Part shown: positions 51,368-58,940 of the stretch, piece by piece
Layout: each line of letters begins with the position of its first letter
Position numbering within the stretch: position 1 is the stretch's first letter
Source: Spirochaetae bacterium HGW-Spirochaetae-1
GTDB lineage: Bacteria; Spirochaetota; UBA4802; UBA5550
Assembly (NCBI GenBank): GCA_002839375.1
Contig: PGXY01000002.1
Span: forward strand, 374,392 to 438,391
Reading direction: 5' to 3'
DNA length: 64,000 nt
Made by a program: the position numbers and the translations under genes
Notes under the pieces: generated by a model
What the model saw: the letters and a program-made list of their open reading frames with translations, nothing else
Database searches by the model: none
Told to the model about the DNA's origin: nothing

Positions 51368-53067
51368 GCCGCCTGTCCTCCGTCCGTCACTGTTGTTGCG
51401 CCGGTTTTCTGTCCGTTCGCCATGCCGCCGCCCTTTGACGCGGCCATGTACACCTCGACCGCTGCGGCAAGCTCTTTCAGTTCAAGCGCAGTCCTGCGCA
51501 AGTTCTCGTCATAGTCGCCACCGCCGCGTTCTGCTGCGATCTGCTGGCCGGTTTTATATGCGTGGAGCTGCTCCTCGACGTGCGCTTTTACACTGCGCAG
51601 CGGGTCGATGTCCGGCCTCTGGTTGCCGATCCAGGAAGCATTCGCCCACGCGTTGCGCTCTTCCTCGTATTCCCAGCCCGGCGCGGTAATCTTTTCCCGA
51701 TCGATTTCGCCCCATAGCCACATTTTATACACCACATCGCAAAAATCCCACCCGTGATCCATACGAAAACGCTCAACCGCATTCCAGAAAAGGAGCAGCT
51801 CGCCCCTGGCCCCCGTATACGACTGGTTAAAATTGTATTCAACAGCCGACAATGGTGTATTGAGAGACGAGGCGATGCTCTTTTTCACTTCAGAGCAAAA
51901 CGCGCCGAACCCGGCAGTTGGCCGTTTCGTGTCAAACGACTCGATCTCGTGCCCGGCGGGAATCTCGTCAACAATCAAGCCTCCGTGCTCCATATCGACG
52001 GTCTCAATCTTTGATTTCCAGTCGGTCGTTTGTGTCCGCACGACCTCAGATGTGCTCTTTTTTTGCACTCCGCGCGGGATTGTCGGTTTGCCGTCGGTGT
52101 CTTTCGGGGGCTTAACCCACACAGCAAATATGGCGTTAATAATCGCAGCCTGGAGTTCGAGCACCTGGTAATCTGCAAGCTTCGTCATTTCCGGCATTGA
52201 GCGAGAGAGTATTGGAATTCCCCGGCGGTGCCGTTCGTTATCGCCGAGATATTTGTGGATCACAAAAGTGCGGCCTGATTTCGGCCCGGTTTTGAGGATG
52301 CGTTCGGTCGAGTTTGTGATATCGTTATATATATGATACGCGACCGCCTCATCTCTCGCGTCATATTCAATTCCGTTAATCAGGCGATTCCCTGCGGCAG
52401 CTGGGATGCTCCCGCTGCGCACGTTTTCGGGCGGGATTATTTGTATTCGGAGCGGATTTTTATTCAACGTCCCGGCATAACGGAGGACCGCAAAATATTC
52501 ACCATCTTTCAAGAGATAGAAAAACAGCGTCCGAGTGAGTTTGTAAAAATTGCGTTCGTTGCGGTAATCGACATAGGGCTGTTTCGCCCAGTTGCGGAAA
52601 CGCGCCTCAGTGAGCGTCTGCCACTTCTTTTTTGCCTCATCGTCTGCAAATTTTGGACTGTCGAGCAAATCCCAGGAGGGCATTGATTGAAGATCGAGCT
52701 TTGCTCCTACCACTGTATCCACAAGCCGGTCTATAATTGCCCGTCCCGTAGGGCTCTCCCAGTATGCTATTCGGGAGGCCTTGCGGAGGATCGTATTATC
52801 GGTACCCCACCATCCGGTATTATTCGATGCGCCGGAATTGGAATAGATAGATTTTTCTACGCTGCTATATAATTCAGGAGACAGCGCGCGAGGAGGTTCC
52901 GCCAGCGAGAGGAGGGATTCGGCAAGGCGAGATTGCATTCGGAGGGCTTCCTTTTTCAAGGTCAGCTCTTGCCGCTGGAGTTCGAGGCGCATGGCTTTCG
53001 CCTCGGTGCGCCGCTGGCGGAACCCGGACACGCTTTTTAAAGGGTTTTGGATTTTAGGCATTTGCAT
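51364..53067 (-). CDS. Portal protein (lambda gpB-like)
   Basis: A 567-aa protein with the lambda-type portal landmarks: WWGTDNTILRKASRIAYWESPTGRAIIDRLVDTVVG, PENVRSG, RRGIPILSRSMPEMTKLADYQ and GNQRPDIDPLRSVKA near the C-terminus. It forms the dodecameric DNA gate. The start ATG follows GGGGAT. Confidence 0.93.
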   Translation of the reverse strand: MQMPKIQNPLKSVSGFRQRRTEAKAMRLELQRQELTLKKEALRMQSRLAESLLSLAEPPRALSPELYSSVEKSIYSNSGASNNTGWWGTDNTILRKASRIAYWESPTGRAIIDRLVDTVVGAKLDLQSMPSWDLLDSPKFADDEAKKKWQTLTEARFRNWAKQPYVDYRNERNFYKLTRTLFFYLLKDGEYFAVLRYAGTLNKNPLRIQIIPPENVRSGSIPAAAGNRLINGIEYDARDEAVAYHIYNDITNSTERILKTGPKSGRTFVIHKYLGDNERHRRGIPILSRSMPEMTKLADYQVLELQAAIINAIFAVWVKPPKDTDGKPTIPRGVQKKSTSEVVRTQTTDWKSKIETVDMEHGGLIVDEIPAGHEIESFDTKRPTAGFGAFCSEVKKSIASSLNTPLSAVEYNFNQSYTGARGELLLFWNAVERFRMDHGWDFCDVVYKMWLWGEIDREKITAPGWEYEEERNAWANASWIGNQRPDIDPLRSVKAHVEEQLHAYKTGQQIAAERGGGDYDENLRRTALELKELAAAVEVYMAASKGGGMANGQKTGATTVTDGGQAA

Positions 53068-53070
53068 ATA

Positions 53071-53334
53071 TTATCCCCTGTAAAATTTTCCACCGTATAA
53101 CTTCGCCGTCGTCTGCCCGGTTTTAATTGTTCTGGCTTCATACCACGAATTGAGAATATCGGCCGCCTTGTCTGCGTCTTGACTCTCAACTCTCTGTCGG
53201 GTCTGCGAGTCGGAAAGATCATAGAGTTTTATCTCTGTGGCATTCTCGACCATCGCGGTATATTTCGCAATCTTCTCGTCTATCTCTTCGAGAGTATGAG
53301 CTTTTGCCAACGCTGAAGGATTTAGTTTTGACAT
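53071..53334 (-). CDS. gpW-like head-tail joining protein
   Basis: An 87-aa protein between large terminase and portal, the lambda W position. It has helices (EEIDEKIAKYTAMVENA) and a basic YEARTIKTGQTTAKL end. Length matches gpW (68) and relatives. A strong promoter lies just upstream. Confidence 0.7.
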   Translation of the reverse strand: MSKLNPSALAKAHTLEEIDEKIAKYTAMVENATEIKLYDLSDSQTRQRVESQDADKAADILNSWYEARTIKTGQTTAKLYGGKFYRG

Positions 53335-53351
53335 GTCGCACCTTTGGGCGT

Positions 53352-53379
53352 ATAATACACGTTAGACGATATATGTCAA
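53352..53379 (-). promoter_or_regulatory. Sigma70-like promoter inside the head operon
   Basis: On the minus strand TTGACA (53379-53374), 16 bp, then TATTAT (53357-53352). It lies in the 82-bp gap before the gpW-like gene, so the head genes may have a promoter independent of terminase. Confidence 0.65.
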
Positions 53380-53416
53380 CAGAAAGATTATGAGAAATAA
53401 AAAAAATGTTATGCGG

Positions 53417-55429
53417 TTATGCGGCATATAAGAGAGCGGCCTCCTGCTCGTTGATAAAAACGTCGTTGTCCGGTTGAATCTCGACAAGTTTCTGCGCTTT
53501 TCGCTTCTCGTTTTCAATCTCAAAATAGCGGTCAAACGCGAATTGATAGGCCGCAATATTGTATTTTGCAACGTCGAAAACCTCGTTCCTTCGCTGTTTT
53601 CGGTTCTCAATTGTAATACGCTGTTTGCCGTTCTTTTTCGTCTCAATGAAAATTTCCTCAGAGGTGAGCTGTTTATAAAATTCCTCTCCAAATGCCTGAT
53701 CGCCTTTTCTAGGAAAGTGCATATAGCCGTAAGGGTATCCCTCCGCGTATGGTGTTTTTCGCAGCGTTCCGTATAACGCGAATTTCAATTTCTGGTCCGA
53801 CAGGCCCACGACCGGCGTTTTAATGTCGCTCTTCATGATCTTTGTAGTCTTCCCGGCGTCAATTGCCTCCCGCGCCAATACCGGATACACGCCGGCAATT
53901 GATTCCTGGTGGTAATCAAATTGATCGCAAAAATTATATACCTGGTCTTTATGATATTGAGAATCAACAAAGGCGATCTGTACGTTCATTTCAACGTTAT
54001 CCGCCCGGCGGTATGTTGCCGTGACAATCTCTTCAAGTTTTTTCCAGCATTGATCCTCAACGAGATGAGGTGATCCCGGTATATTCCAGTAATCAATGAA
54101 CCACGACTCTTTATTGCGTCCCCATCCAACGAGGCCCGCTTCAATCCGGTCCCCCTGAACGTCTGCGGCCAGCGTAAGAAAGATCACGCGGTCGCTGATA
54201 TAGCCACGCTCCCATCCCTCTGCATTTTTCCGCAGCTCGTGAATGTCCGGCGCGTCGATACGCTCCTGCCATGTCTCGCCGAGAACATCATTGATGAAAT
54301 CCGGGAGGAGTAGGGGATCGTCTTTCACTTTTTCCCATTGCAGCACGATGTCAATCCACGACCGAAACCCATACAGGGCGTTAATATGATACGACCGCAC
54401 GAATGGCCGGGAGGGCTTCTTCGTTGGTATCCATTCTGCAGTCCCTCCACGCCCTTTTTCGAGGAGTAATTCCCGTTTCTCATGCTCGAGAATTTTCCGC
54501 CCGCAATTCACGCACTCATAATAAACCGGATTCTTCTCGATGGTCTCCACGCCGTTAATTATCCGGTACTGTATATCCGGCTTGCCTTCCTGATTCTTAT
54601 CCCATTTTAATTGAGCCCATACTAACGGCTGTTGTATCCCGCAATCGGGGCAGGTGAAATTATAATACCGCTTATCCCCTTCCTCGCATTTCGGTTCAAT
54701 TTGAGAGGTGCTTTTTTGCTTTGGCGTTGACCCGCCACAAATCTTTCTCAGATTCCCGTATGAATCCGTCCGGCGTTCCGCTTTTTCGAGCGGGTTTCCA
54801 GTACTCGTCCCACCCTTGACTATGTTCTGCGGATAAATATCGATTTCGTCCTCATGGAGACAGCGGTTCGGAAACGATCTGAGTTTGCTCTCCGAGTTCG
54901 GTCCGACGGCTCTCATAAACGTGCCGCCGTAGGACTTCGAGTCCATCCGGTCCCCGGTACTCTTCCCTTTTTTCTTTGTGATGTTCGCCCTGATTTTCTC
55001 CTGCAATCCTGCCGAGTAGATCATCTCGTCTACTCTCTTTTCCATTTGTTCCTCGGCCATGGCCTGGTCACCGGAAATATAGAGGAGGGGACCGATACTG
55101 TATTCAATACAATACCCGATATGATTCTCATACACGCCGACCGTAAAGCCGACCTGCGTTGCTTTCATGACATATACTTCCTGGACCGGTGAGAGGACCG
55201 AAAGACAGTCGGCAATCTCTCGCAAATATGGCGCATTGTCATAATCGTATCGCCCCGGAATAGCCGCAAGCCCCCCGGAAAGCGTCCTTTTGCGTTCCGC
55301 CCACTCGCTAACCGACTCGCTGACGTTCTCCTCCGGGAATGCCGAAATCAGACCGTCAAGGTACATTTCCATATCGTCTAACGTGTCAATGGTGAGAAAT
55401 AAAGCAGGGGAGAGAAGGGGGCGTGTCAT
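53417..55429 (-). CDS. Terminase large subunit (lambda GpA family)
   Basis: A 670-aa protein. KATQVGFTVGVYENHI is the atypical Walker A of the GpA family, LHEDEIDIYP the Walker B, and FTCPDCGIQQPLVW with YECVNCGRKI forms a zinc-binding pair. The nuclease half includes LTLAADVQGDRIEAGLVGW and IAFVDSQYHKDQV. It packages DNA and makes staggered cuts at cos. Confidence 0.94.
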   Translation of the reverse strand: MTRPLLSPALFLTIDTLDDMEMYLDGLISAFPEENVSESVSEWAERKRTLSGGLAAIPGRYDYDNAPYLREIADCLSVLSPVQEVYVMKATQVGFTVGVYENHIGYCIEYSIGPLLYISGDQAMAEEQMEKRVDEMIYSAGLQEKIRANITKKKGKSTGDRMDSKSYGGTFMRAVGPNSESKLRSFPNRCLHEDEIDIYPQNIVKGGTSTGNPLEKAERRTDSYGNLRKICGGSTPKQKSTSQIEPKCEEGDKRYYNFTCPDCGIQQPLVWAQLKWDKNQEGKPDIQYRIINGVETIEKNPVYYECVNCGRKILEHEKRELLLEKGRGGTAEWIPTKKPSRPFVRSYHINALYGFRSWIDIVLQWEKVKDDPLLLPDFINDVLGETWQERIDAPDIHELRKNAEGWERGYISDRVIFLTLAADVQGDRIEAGLVGWGRNKESWFIDYWNIPGSPHLVEDQCWKKLEEIVTATYRRADNVEMNVQIAFVDSQYHKDQVYNFCDQFDYHQESIAGVYPVLAREAIDAGKTTKIMKSDIKTPVVGLSDQKLKFALYGTLRKTPYAEGYPYGYMHFPRKGDQAFGEEFYKQLTSEEIFIETKKNGKQRITIENRKQRRNEVFDVAKYNIAAYQFAFDRYFEIENEKRKAQKLVEIQPDNDVFINEQEAALLYAA

Positions 55430-55436
55430 GATACAA

Positions 55437-56183
55437 TCAGCCCCCTATTTTTTTTGAGGTTTGATTTTTAAAATCCTGAACGAGCTTTTTCACTTCTTCG
55501 TTGATTATTTTCTCTATTTCTTTTTCCATGCCCACTCGCTCGACCTTCTGGCAAATTCGTGTACTCGTCCGACGGCCAAGATCAACGAACATCTGTATTG
55601 ATTGCCCCATTTCACGGAGGCGTGATTCGATGATATCTCGACGGACAAGATTCCCGAGTTTCTCCTGCATCTCAATTGCTTTGAGCTGCACCTCGGTATA
55701 CGTCTTCAATTCTTTGAGCGAGGTCGGTTTATAGTAGGACAATTCCTCGCCGACATCCACTCCCTCATCTGGGCTGATCTCAACGATCTTCTTTACTCGT
55801 TTTCCGGCGGGTTTCCGTGCTCCCGCCGCCTTGCCCGGCCCCCCTTTTTTCTCCGCCGGACCCGTCGTTTTCTTCCCCTGGCTCTGCCCTGTGTGCCGTT
55901 TATCCTCGCTCACCGGCACCTTTTCGATCCCTGGCTGTGTCGCGTTCACCGCTTTTTTCGGTGCTTTCTCAGCCTGTGGCGGTCGCTCCTTTTTCGGCTT
56001 CGGCGGTTTCTCCGGCTTTTTGCCCTCCATATATAGCAGCCAGTGAGGATGTTCGATGTCTATCATGTTGTCGCCGTCCTGATCCACGGCGAAAAATTCC
56101 CACACGCGGCGGGATAGTTTATGGATATTCTGCCGCGATACTCCTTTCAGTTCTGCAGCTTCGAGTTGTGAGATGAGCTTCAT
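55437..56183 (-). CDS. Small terminase-like protein (Nu1 type)
   Basis: A 248-aa protein. The first 50 residues form a winged-helix-like DNA-binding unit (SQLEAAELKGVSRQNIHKLSRRV). A low-complexity Lys/Pro linker (about 55-130) joins it to a C-terminal helical/coiled region. It precedes the large subunit as Nu1 precedes A. The unusually long linker makes it larger than Nu1 (181 aa). Confidence 0.75.
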   Translation of the reverse strand: MKLISQLEAAELKGVSRQNIHKLSRRVWEFFAVDQDGDNMIDIEHPHWLLYMEGKKPEKPPKPKKERPPQAEKAPKKAVNATQPGIEKVPVSEDKRHTGQSQGKKTTGPAEKKGGPGKAAGARKPAGKRVKKIVEISPDEGVDVGEELSYYKPTSLKELKTYTEVQLKAIEMQEKLGNLVRRDIIESRLREMGQSIQMFVDLGRRTSTRICQKVERVGMEKEIEKIINEEVKKLVQDFKNQTSKKIGG

Positions 56184-56524
56184 GTCCCGAACCCCGCTTT
56201 CTCCAACGGTATTCCTCCGGGCCCGGTCGCCTCTGTCATTTCTCCAGTCTGTTCCCGCCTCTCCTCTCTTGCAATAACGTCCCCGCTGTCACTCCTCAGT
56301 CTTGCCTCCAGCGATTTCACCCGCCTGTCTTTCAGCCTCAACTGTGTATCATAGAACATGATGATCTGCACCAGCTCCGCCGTTGTCCGCTGTCCAAAAT
56401 CGTACACGAACCGCCCGTCATCGTCAATATCATCCGGGGGCACGCATAAAAATTGATAATCAATTCGCTTAATCATTTTTCGTCTTCTCGTCTCTTCTTC
56501 TCGCTCGGAAATATACTTTCGCAT
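56180..56524 (-). CDS. Phage protein upstream of the small terminase
   Basis: A 114-aa protein from ATG 56524 (AAAGGA 4 nt before). It is charged and helical with FLCVPPDDIDDDGRFVYDFGQRTTAELVQIIMFYD. No family is recognised. It overlaps the small-terminase start by 4 nt. The start lies in an inverted repeat of CGCATAAC/GTTATGCG (56520-56563). Confidence 0.65.
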   Translation of the reverse strand: MRKYISEREEETRRRKMIKRIDYQFLCVPPDDIDDDGRFVYDFGQRTTAELVQIIMFYDTQLRLKDRRVKSLEARLRSDSGDVIAREERREQTGEMTEATGPGGIPLEKAGFGT

Positions 56525-56797
56525 AACGTCCTTTGTCAACAAAAAAATGTCAACTGTTATGCGATGATGTAAAAATCATCAAGGATGGGAGAGGGCCGGT
56601 TGACCATGTCGAAAAATGTGAGTCGAAGGGGCGCGGGCTCGAGTAGCACCCCACCGGGCGGTCGGAAGTTGGACAGTACCTTTTGAATTGAGGCGCGACA
56701 GCGGCAGGGAGGGACAGAAATATAACAAAAGTTGTGCGAAAAATTAAAAAACTGAGAAAAAACTGATTACAGGACTTTTCGACATAATAAAGAAGAA

Positions 56798-57139
56798 TGG
56801 CAAAGTGGCAAAGTTTAAGCTACTTTTGTTCCAGTTTTTCAAAACATGGAAATCGGCTATCATGCTAGCAACAATCTTGAAATCCTGCCATAAGTTGAAA
56901 AAAACTCTGCCACTCTGCCACTTTTTGAGAAGTTGATACCATATGTTGCAATAAACGCCTGTAATCGGATTTTCGAGTGGCAAAGTAGGGGTTTAAACTA
57001 TGCCGGTACTTTGCCGATTTGGGGGTAAACTATGCCACTGAGCGGGTGCTCGTGGTTGGTGCTTAAGGAAACACTGAAATATACAAAAGATAGGGAATGT
57101 TGAGAAACGGCAAAAAGTGGCAAAGTACCGGCATAGTTT
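56798..57139. repeat. GGCAAAGT repeat field with a 21-bp inverted repeat
   Basis: GGCAAAGT occurs at 56799 and 56807 (perfect tandem), 56979 and 57119, and inverted at 57008. TGCCAC/GTGGCA cores recur at about seven further places. The 21-bp segment at 56995-57015 is repeated perfectly inverted at 57119-57139. The spacing and density resemble protein-binding iterons or terminase R sites. Confidence 0.75.
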
Positions 57140-57243
57140 GAAAACAAGAATGCCACTCGGTTTTTTGGAAACCTGGAGGAGACCTGTAATAGACCTGTCG
57201 CAGACCTGTAGTTTTGAGAGGCGGGAAAACGGGGCCCGGGCGA

Positions 57244-57277
57244 GGCGGTTATGCGGCGGATGCGGGCGGTTATGCGG
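57244..57277. repeat. Two 13-bp direct repeats 21 bp apart
   Basis: GGCGGTTATGCGG at 57244-57256 and 57265-57277, one copy every two helical turns. Both hold the GTTATGCG octamer that recurs elsewhere in the prophage. Confidence 0.65.
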
Positions 57278-57411
57278 TGAGGTCGGGCGTGCGGATCGTG
57301 GCACGATGGGCCAGATTAATAGCAACTCGTCAACTTTTTTTGGCCGGGAAAAAAAAATGATTGAATCTTACAAACGGGGCGTTATATGGTTGCGCACGTT
57401 AGATGAAACAG

Positions 57412-57430
57412 GGGAGGGACAAGCCCTCCC
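57412..57430. terminator. Bidirectional hairpin terminator
   Basis: GGGAGGG pairs with CCCTCCC around ACAAG, followed by GTAATTATTTCTTTG on the plus side. It lies 5 bp from the end of the convergent 64-aa gene and can end both that transcript and any rightward one. Confidence 0.7.
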
Positions 57431-57434
57431 GTAA

Positions 57435-57629
57435 TTATTTCTTTGTTTCACGTTTTTGTAATTCAGACTTTGCAGCTTCGAGCTTTTCTTGTATATGTTG
57501 ACCTCTCTCAATTTCAGCAATGTTTAAAGAGGCACGCTCATCGAGCAAAGGATTTGATAGTGAATTAAGAGTAAGTTCGAGGTTGTTGATGAGGGTTTTA
57601 AGATCATCGTCAGAATAATTTTTAGGCAT
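57435..57629 (-). CDS. Small helical phage protein with its own promoter
   Basis: A 64-aa protein, highly charged and helical (DDDLKTLINNLELTLNSL ... QHIQEKLEAAKSELQKRE). GGAG lies 9 nt before ATG 57629, and a strong minus-strand promoter starts 57 bp further up. Such a small separately transcribed gene beside the early operon could be a regulator, superinfection factor or antitoxin; the sequence does not say which. Confidence 0.7.
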   Translation of the reverse strand: MPKNYSDDDLKTLINNLELTLNSLSNPLLDERASLNIAEIERGQHIQEKLEAAKSELQKRETKK

Positions 57630-57682
57630 GGCAATTCTCCTTTTGGGTAGAGTTTCGTGCCTTCTGACGGCTAATTAAGGAG

Positions 57683-57711
57683 ATTGTAAATAAAAAACCG
57701 GTTTTTGTCAA
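57683..57711 (-). promoter_or_regulatory. Strong sigma70 promoter with palindromic spacer
   Basis: On the minus strand TTGACA (57711-57706), a 17-bp spacer and TACAAT (57688-57683). The spacer holds the 14-bp palindrome AAAAACCGGTTTTT (57693-57706), a likely repressor site. Confidence 0.75.
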
Positions 57712-57752
57712 GTAAAAATATTTATCGGAGACATGAACGAGGGGGGGGATTT

Positions 57753-58040
57753 ATGAACATAAACACATGGCAGCAAGGATATTTTGTAGATCAACGCCGA
57801 TATTCAGGGTGGACAAAAGAGGAGAAAGAAAAAGCCGACAGAGATGAGCGACTGAAAGTTCGTCCTTCACCGACAGGTAATGCAATATGTTTCTGTAGCA
57901 ATCCAGAAGATGCCAAGTGGATTGCCGAAAGGTTGAACATGGCGGCTAATCTGGAAGAAATGACGTATAATTTTACAACAGGAAAAAGTGACGGAAGTGA
58001 TATTGTCGATTATGTGCGAAAGGCAATTGATAGAATATAG
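57753..58040 (+). CDS. Small phage early protein
   Basis: A 95-aa protein from ATG 57753, with a run of eight G just upstream as RBS (the frame opens at 57705). It is mixed alpha/beta with AICFCSNPEDAKWIAERLNMAAN, which reads like the end of a short nucleotide- or protein-binding domain common in phage hypothetical proteins. Role unknown. Confidence 0.65.
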   Translation: MNINTWQQGYFVDQRRYSGWTKEEKEKADRDERLKVRPSPTGNAICFCSNPEDAKWIAERLNMAANLEEMTYNFTTGKSDGSDIVDYVRKAIDRI

Positions 58041-58086
58041 TCTGCCCGGTGTTTCCTTAACAGATACTGGTATTGAGGAGGAGTTT

Positions 58087-58323
58087 ATGAAAATTTTACT
58101 GGGGCTAATAGTTTTATTTACAATTTGCTCTTTCGTAAATCCATGGGAACACAAATTGATTGATATTATTGACATAAATGGATTGAGGATTGAAGTCGAT
58201 ATAAAACCACAGATGTTAATAGGGTTTACACGAGAGTGGCATTCTTTGTGTATAGGAATGCCATTTTGCGACCTTTGGATACAGTGGGGAAAAGACATTA
58301 TTAAAGGTGGCCCTAGAGGTTAG
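58087..58323 (+). CDS. Small membrane or exported phage protein
   Basis: A 78-aa protein from ATG 58087 (GAGGAGGAG upstream). Residues 3-19 (ILLGLIVLFTICSFVNP) are a membrane helix or signal. The rest is soluble with two Cys. A hairpin (TGGCATTC/GAATGCCA) lies inside the gene. Its stop abuts the first cassette boundary at 58324. Confidence 0.6.
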   Translation: MKILLGLIVLFTICSFVNPWEHKLIDIIDINGLRIEVDIKPQMLIGFTREWHSLCIGMPFCDLWIQWGKDIIKGGPRG

Positions 58324-58324
58324 G

Positions 58325-58622
58325 TTAAGCGGCGTTGGCCTTATTGGGGGACGTTATGGGAATGAATAAAAGCATACAATATGCTATATTTTGTGAGAAT
58401 TGGGGACCAGGAATATGTCCTCAAGGGTTTGAAGATTTTGCAGATATTAAAAGCCCAACTCAATATTTCAAAAGAAAAGGATGGGTGCGTACCGGTGGTG
58501 ATAAGTGGTATTGTCCCGATTGTGCAAAGAGAATGGGAATCAAGTGGGGCCAATGACCGCTTAACAGTCAATTTTAACCGCAGTCGGTATTTCCGATTGA
58601 GCGCAGCGCCGGTTAAAATGTG
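58325..58622 (+). mobile_element. Integron-cassette-like unit A
   Basis: The left edge is GTTAAGC (58324-58330, GTTRRRY form). The right side carries the inverse core GCTTAAC (58559-58565), as expected when the two ends derive from one circular cassette: GTTAAGCGG at the left is the exact complement of CCGCTTAAC at the right. The unit holds one 66-aa gene. Confidence 0.55.
58356..58556 (+). CDS. Cassette-borne small zinc-ribbon-like protein
   Basis: A 66-aa protein, start ATG 58356 with GGGGGA 4 nt before (ATG 58362 also possible). Cys pairs in CENWGPGIC and CPDC suggest a four-cysteine zinc site. Aromatic residues are frequent. The gene fills the cassette-like unit and has no promoter of its own that I can see. 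Confidence 0.6.
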   Translation: MGMNKSIQYAIFCENWGPGICPQGFEDFADIKSPTQYFKRKGWVRTGGDKWYCPDCAKRMGIKWGQ

Positions 58623-58628
58623 TTGGGC
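58559..58628 (+). other. attC-like recombination site
   Basis: A 70-bp imperfect palindrome bounded by GCTTAAC (RYYYAAC) and GTTGGGC (GTTRRRY). ATTTTAACCG (58571) pairs perfectly with CGGTTAAAAT (58610), and an inner hairpin GCAGTCGG/CCGATTG follows. Lengths, cores and symmetry all fit integron attC sites. Confidence 0.6.
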
Positions 58629-58657
58629 GATTTGCTCAATATTAGCAGGGGGAAATT

Positions 58658-58864
58658 GTGGAAACTTTTAAATTTAGAACACCAAAGACAAATAAAATCA
58701 TAACCATTAAAAAAACATGCAATCTTTGTAAAAACAGATGGATGTGTAAATCAAAAGAAACTGCATGCAAACTATTTGATGCCGAGGATGGTTACTGCGC
58801 GAGATCACTACCGAATCACGATTGTAAATATATAAATTATGGATGTAGTGATTGCACACTATAA
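58658..58864 (+). CDS. Cassette-borne cysteine-rich small protein
   Basis: A 68-aa protein starting at GTG 58658 with CAGGGGGA upstream. Eight Cys are arranged as CNLCKNRWMC, C, C, C, and CSDC, suggesting one or two metal sites. It is flanked by TGTTGGGCGA (58621) and its exact inverse TCGCCCAACA (58877), marking the second cassette-like unit. Confidence 0.6.
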   Translation: METFKFRTPKTNKIITIKKTCNLCKNRWMCKSKETACKLFDAEDGYCARSLPNHDCKYINYGCSDCTL

Positions 58865-58878
58865 AGATAGGGCATTTC

Positions 58879-58910
58879 GCCCAACAGTACGCATCCGCAT
58901 TGCGTATTAA
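58879..58910 (+). other. Partial attC-like site ending the second unit
   Basis: GCCCAAC (58879-58885) is followed by TACGCA/TGCGTA arms, but no GTTRRRY core follows. The 3' half of the site seems lost or mutated. Confidence 0.4.
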
Positions 58911-58940
58911 CTCATAAAATAACCAGGAGGGCAGGATAAT

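Larger units (their letters stand above)
56543..57356. other. Non-coding repeat-rich region between virion and early genes
   Basis: About 800 bp with no supported gene. It contains a GC-rich block (56585-56690), the GGCAAAGT repeat field (56798-57139) and paired GGCGGTTATGCGG repeats (57244, 57265). It is a good candidate for cos and/or the phage replication origin. Confidence 0.6.

Noticed and set aside
56563-56580. GATGAT/ATCATC hairpin near the terminase operon
   Set aside because: Six-base stem without T-run; too weak for a terminator.
56744-56983. Minus-strand 79-aa open frame
   Set aside because: Lies in the repeat field, no RBS, unlikely composition.
56798-57277. CRISPR-like array
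   Set aside because: Repeats are 8-21 bp, mixed in orientation, with irregular spacing and no cas genes.
57117-57434. Plus-strand 105-aa open frame
   Set aside because: Starts in a repeat without RBS and is Arg/Cys/Gly-rich as out-of-frame GC DNA. A 25-codon end from 57358 cannot be excluded but has no support.
58886-58940. A complete second attC after the 68-aa gene
   Set aside because: The inverse core and short arms are present, but no GTTRRRY core follows, so only a partial site is claimed.
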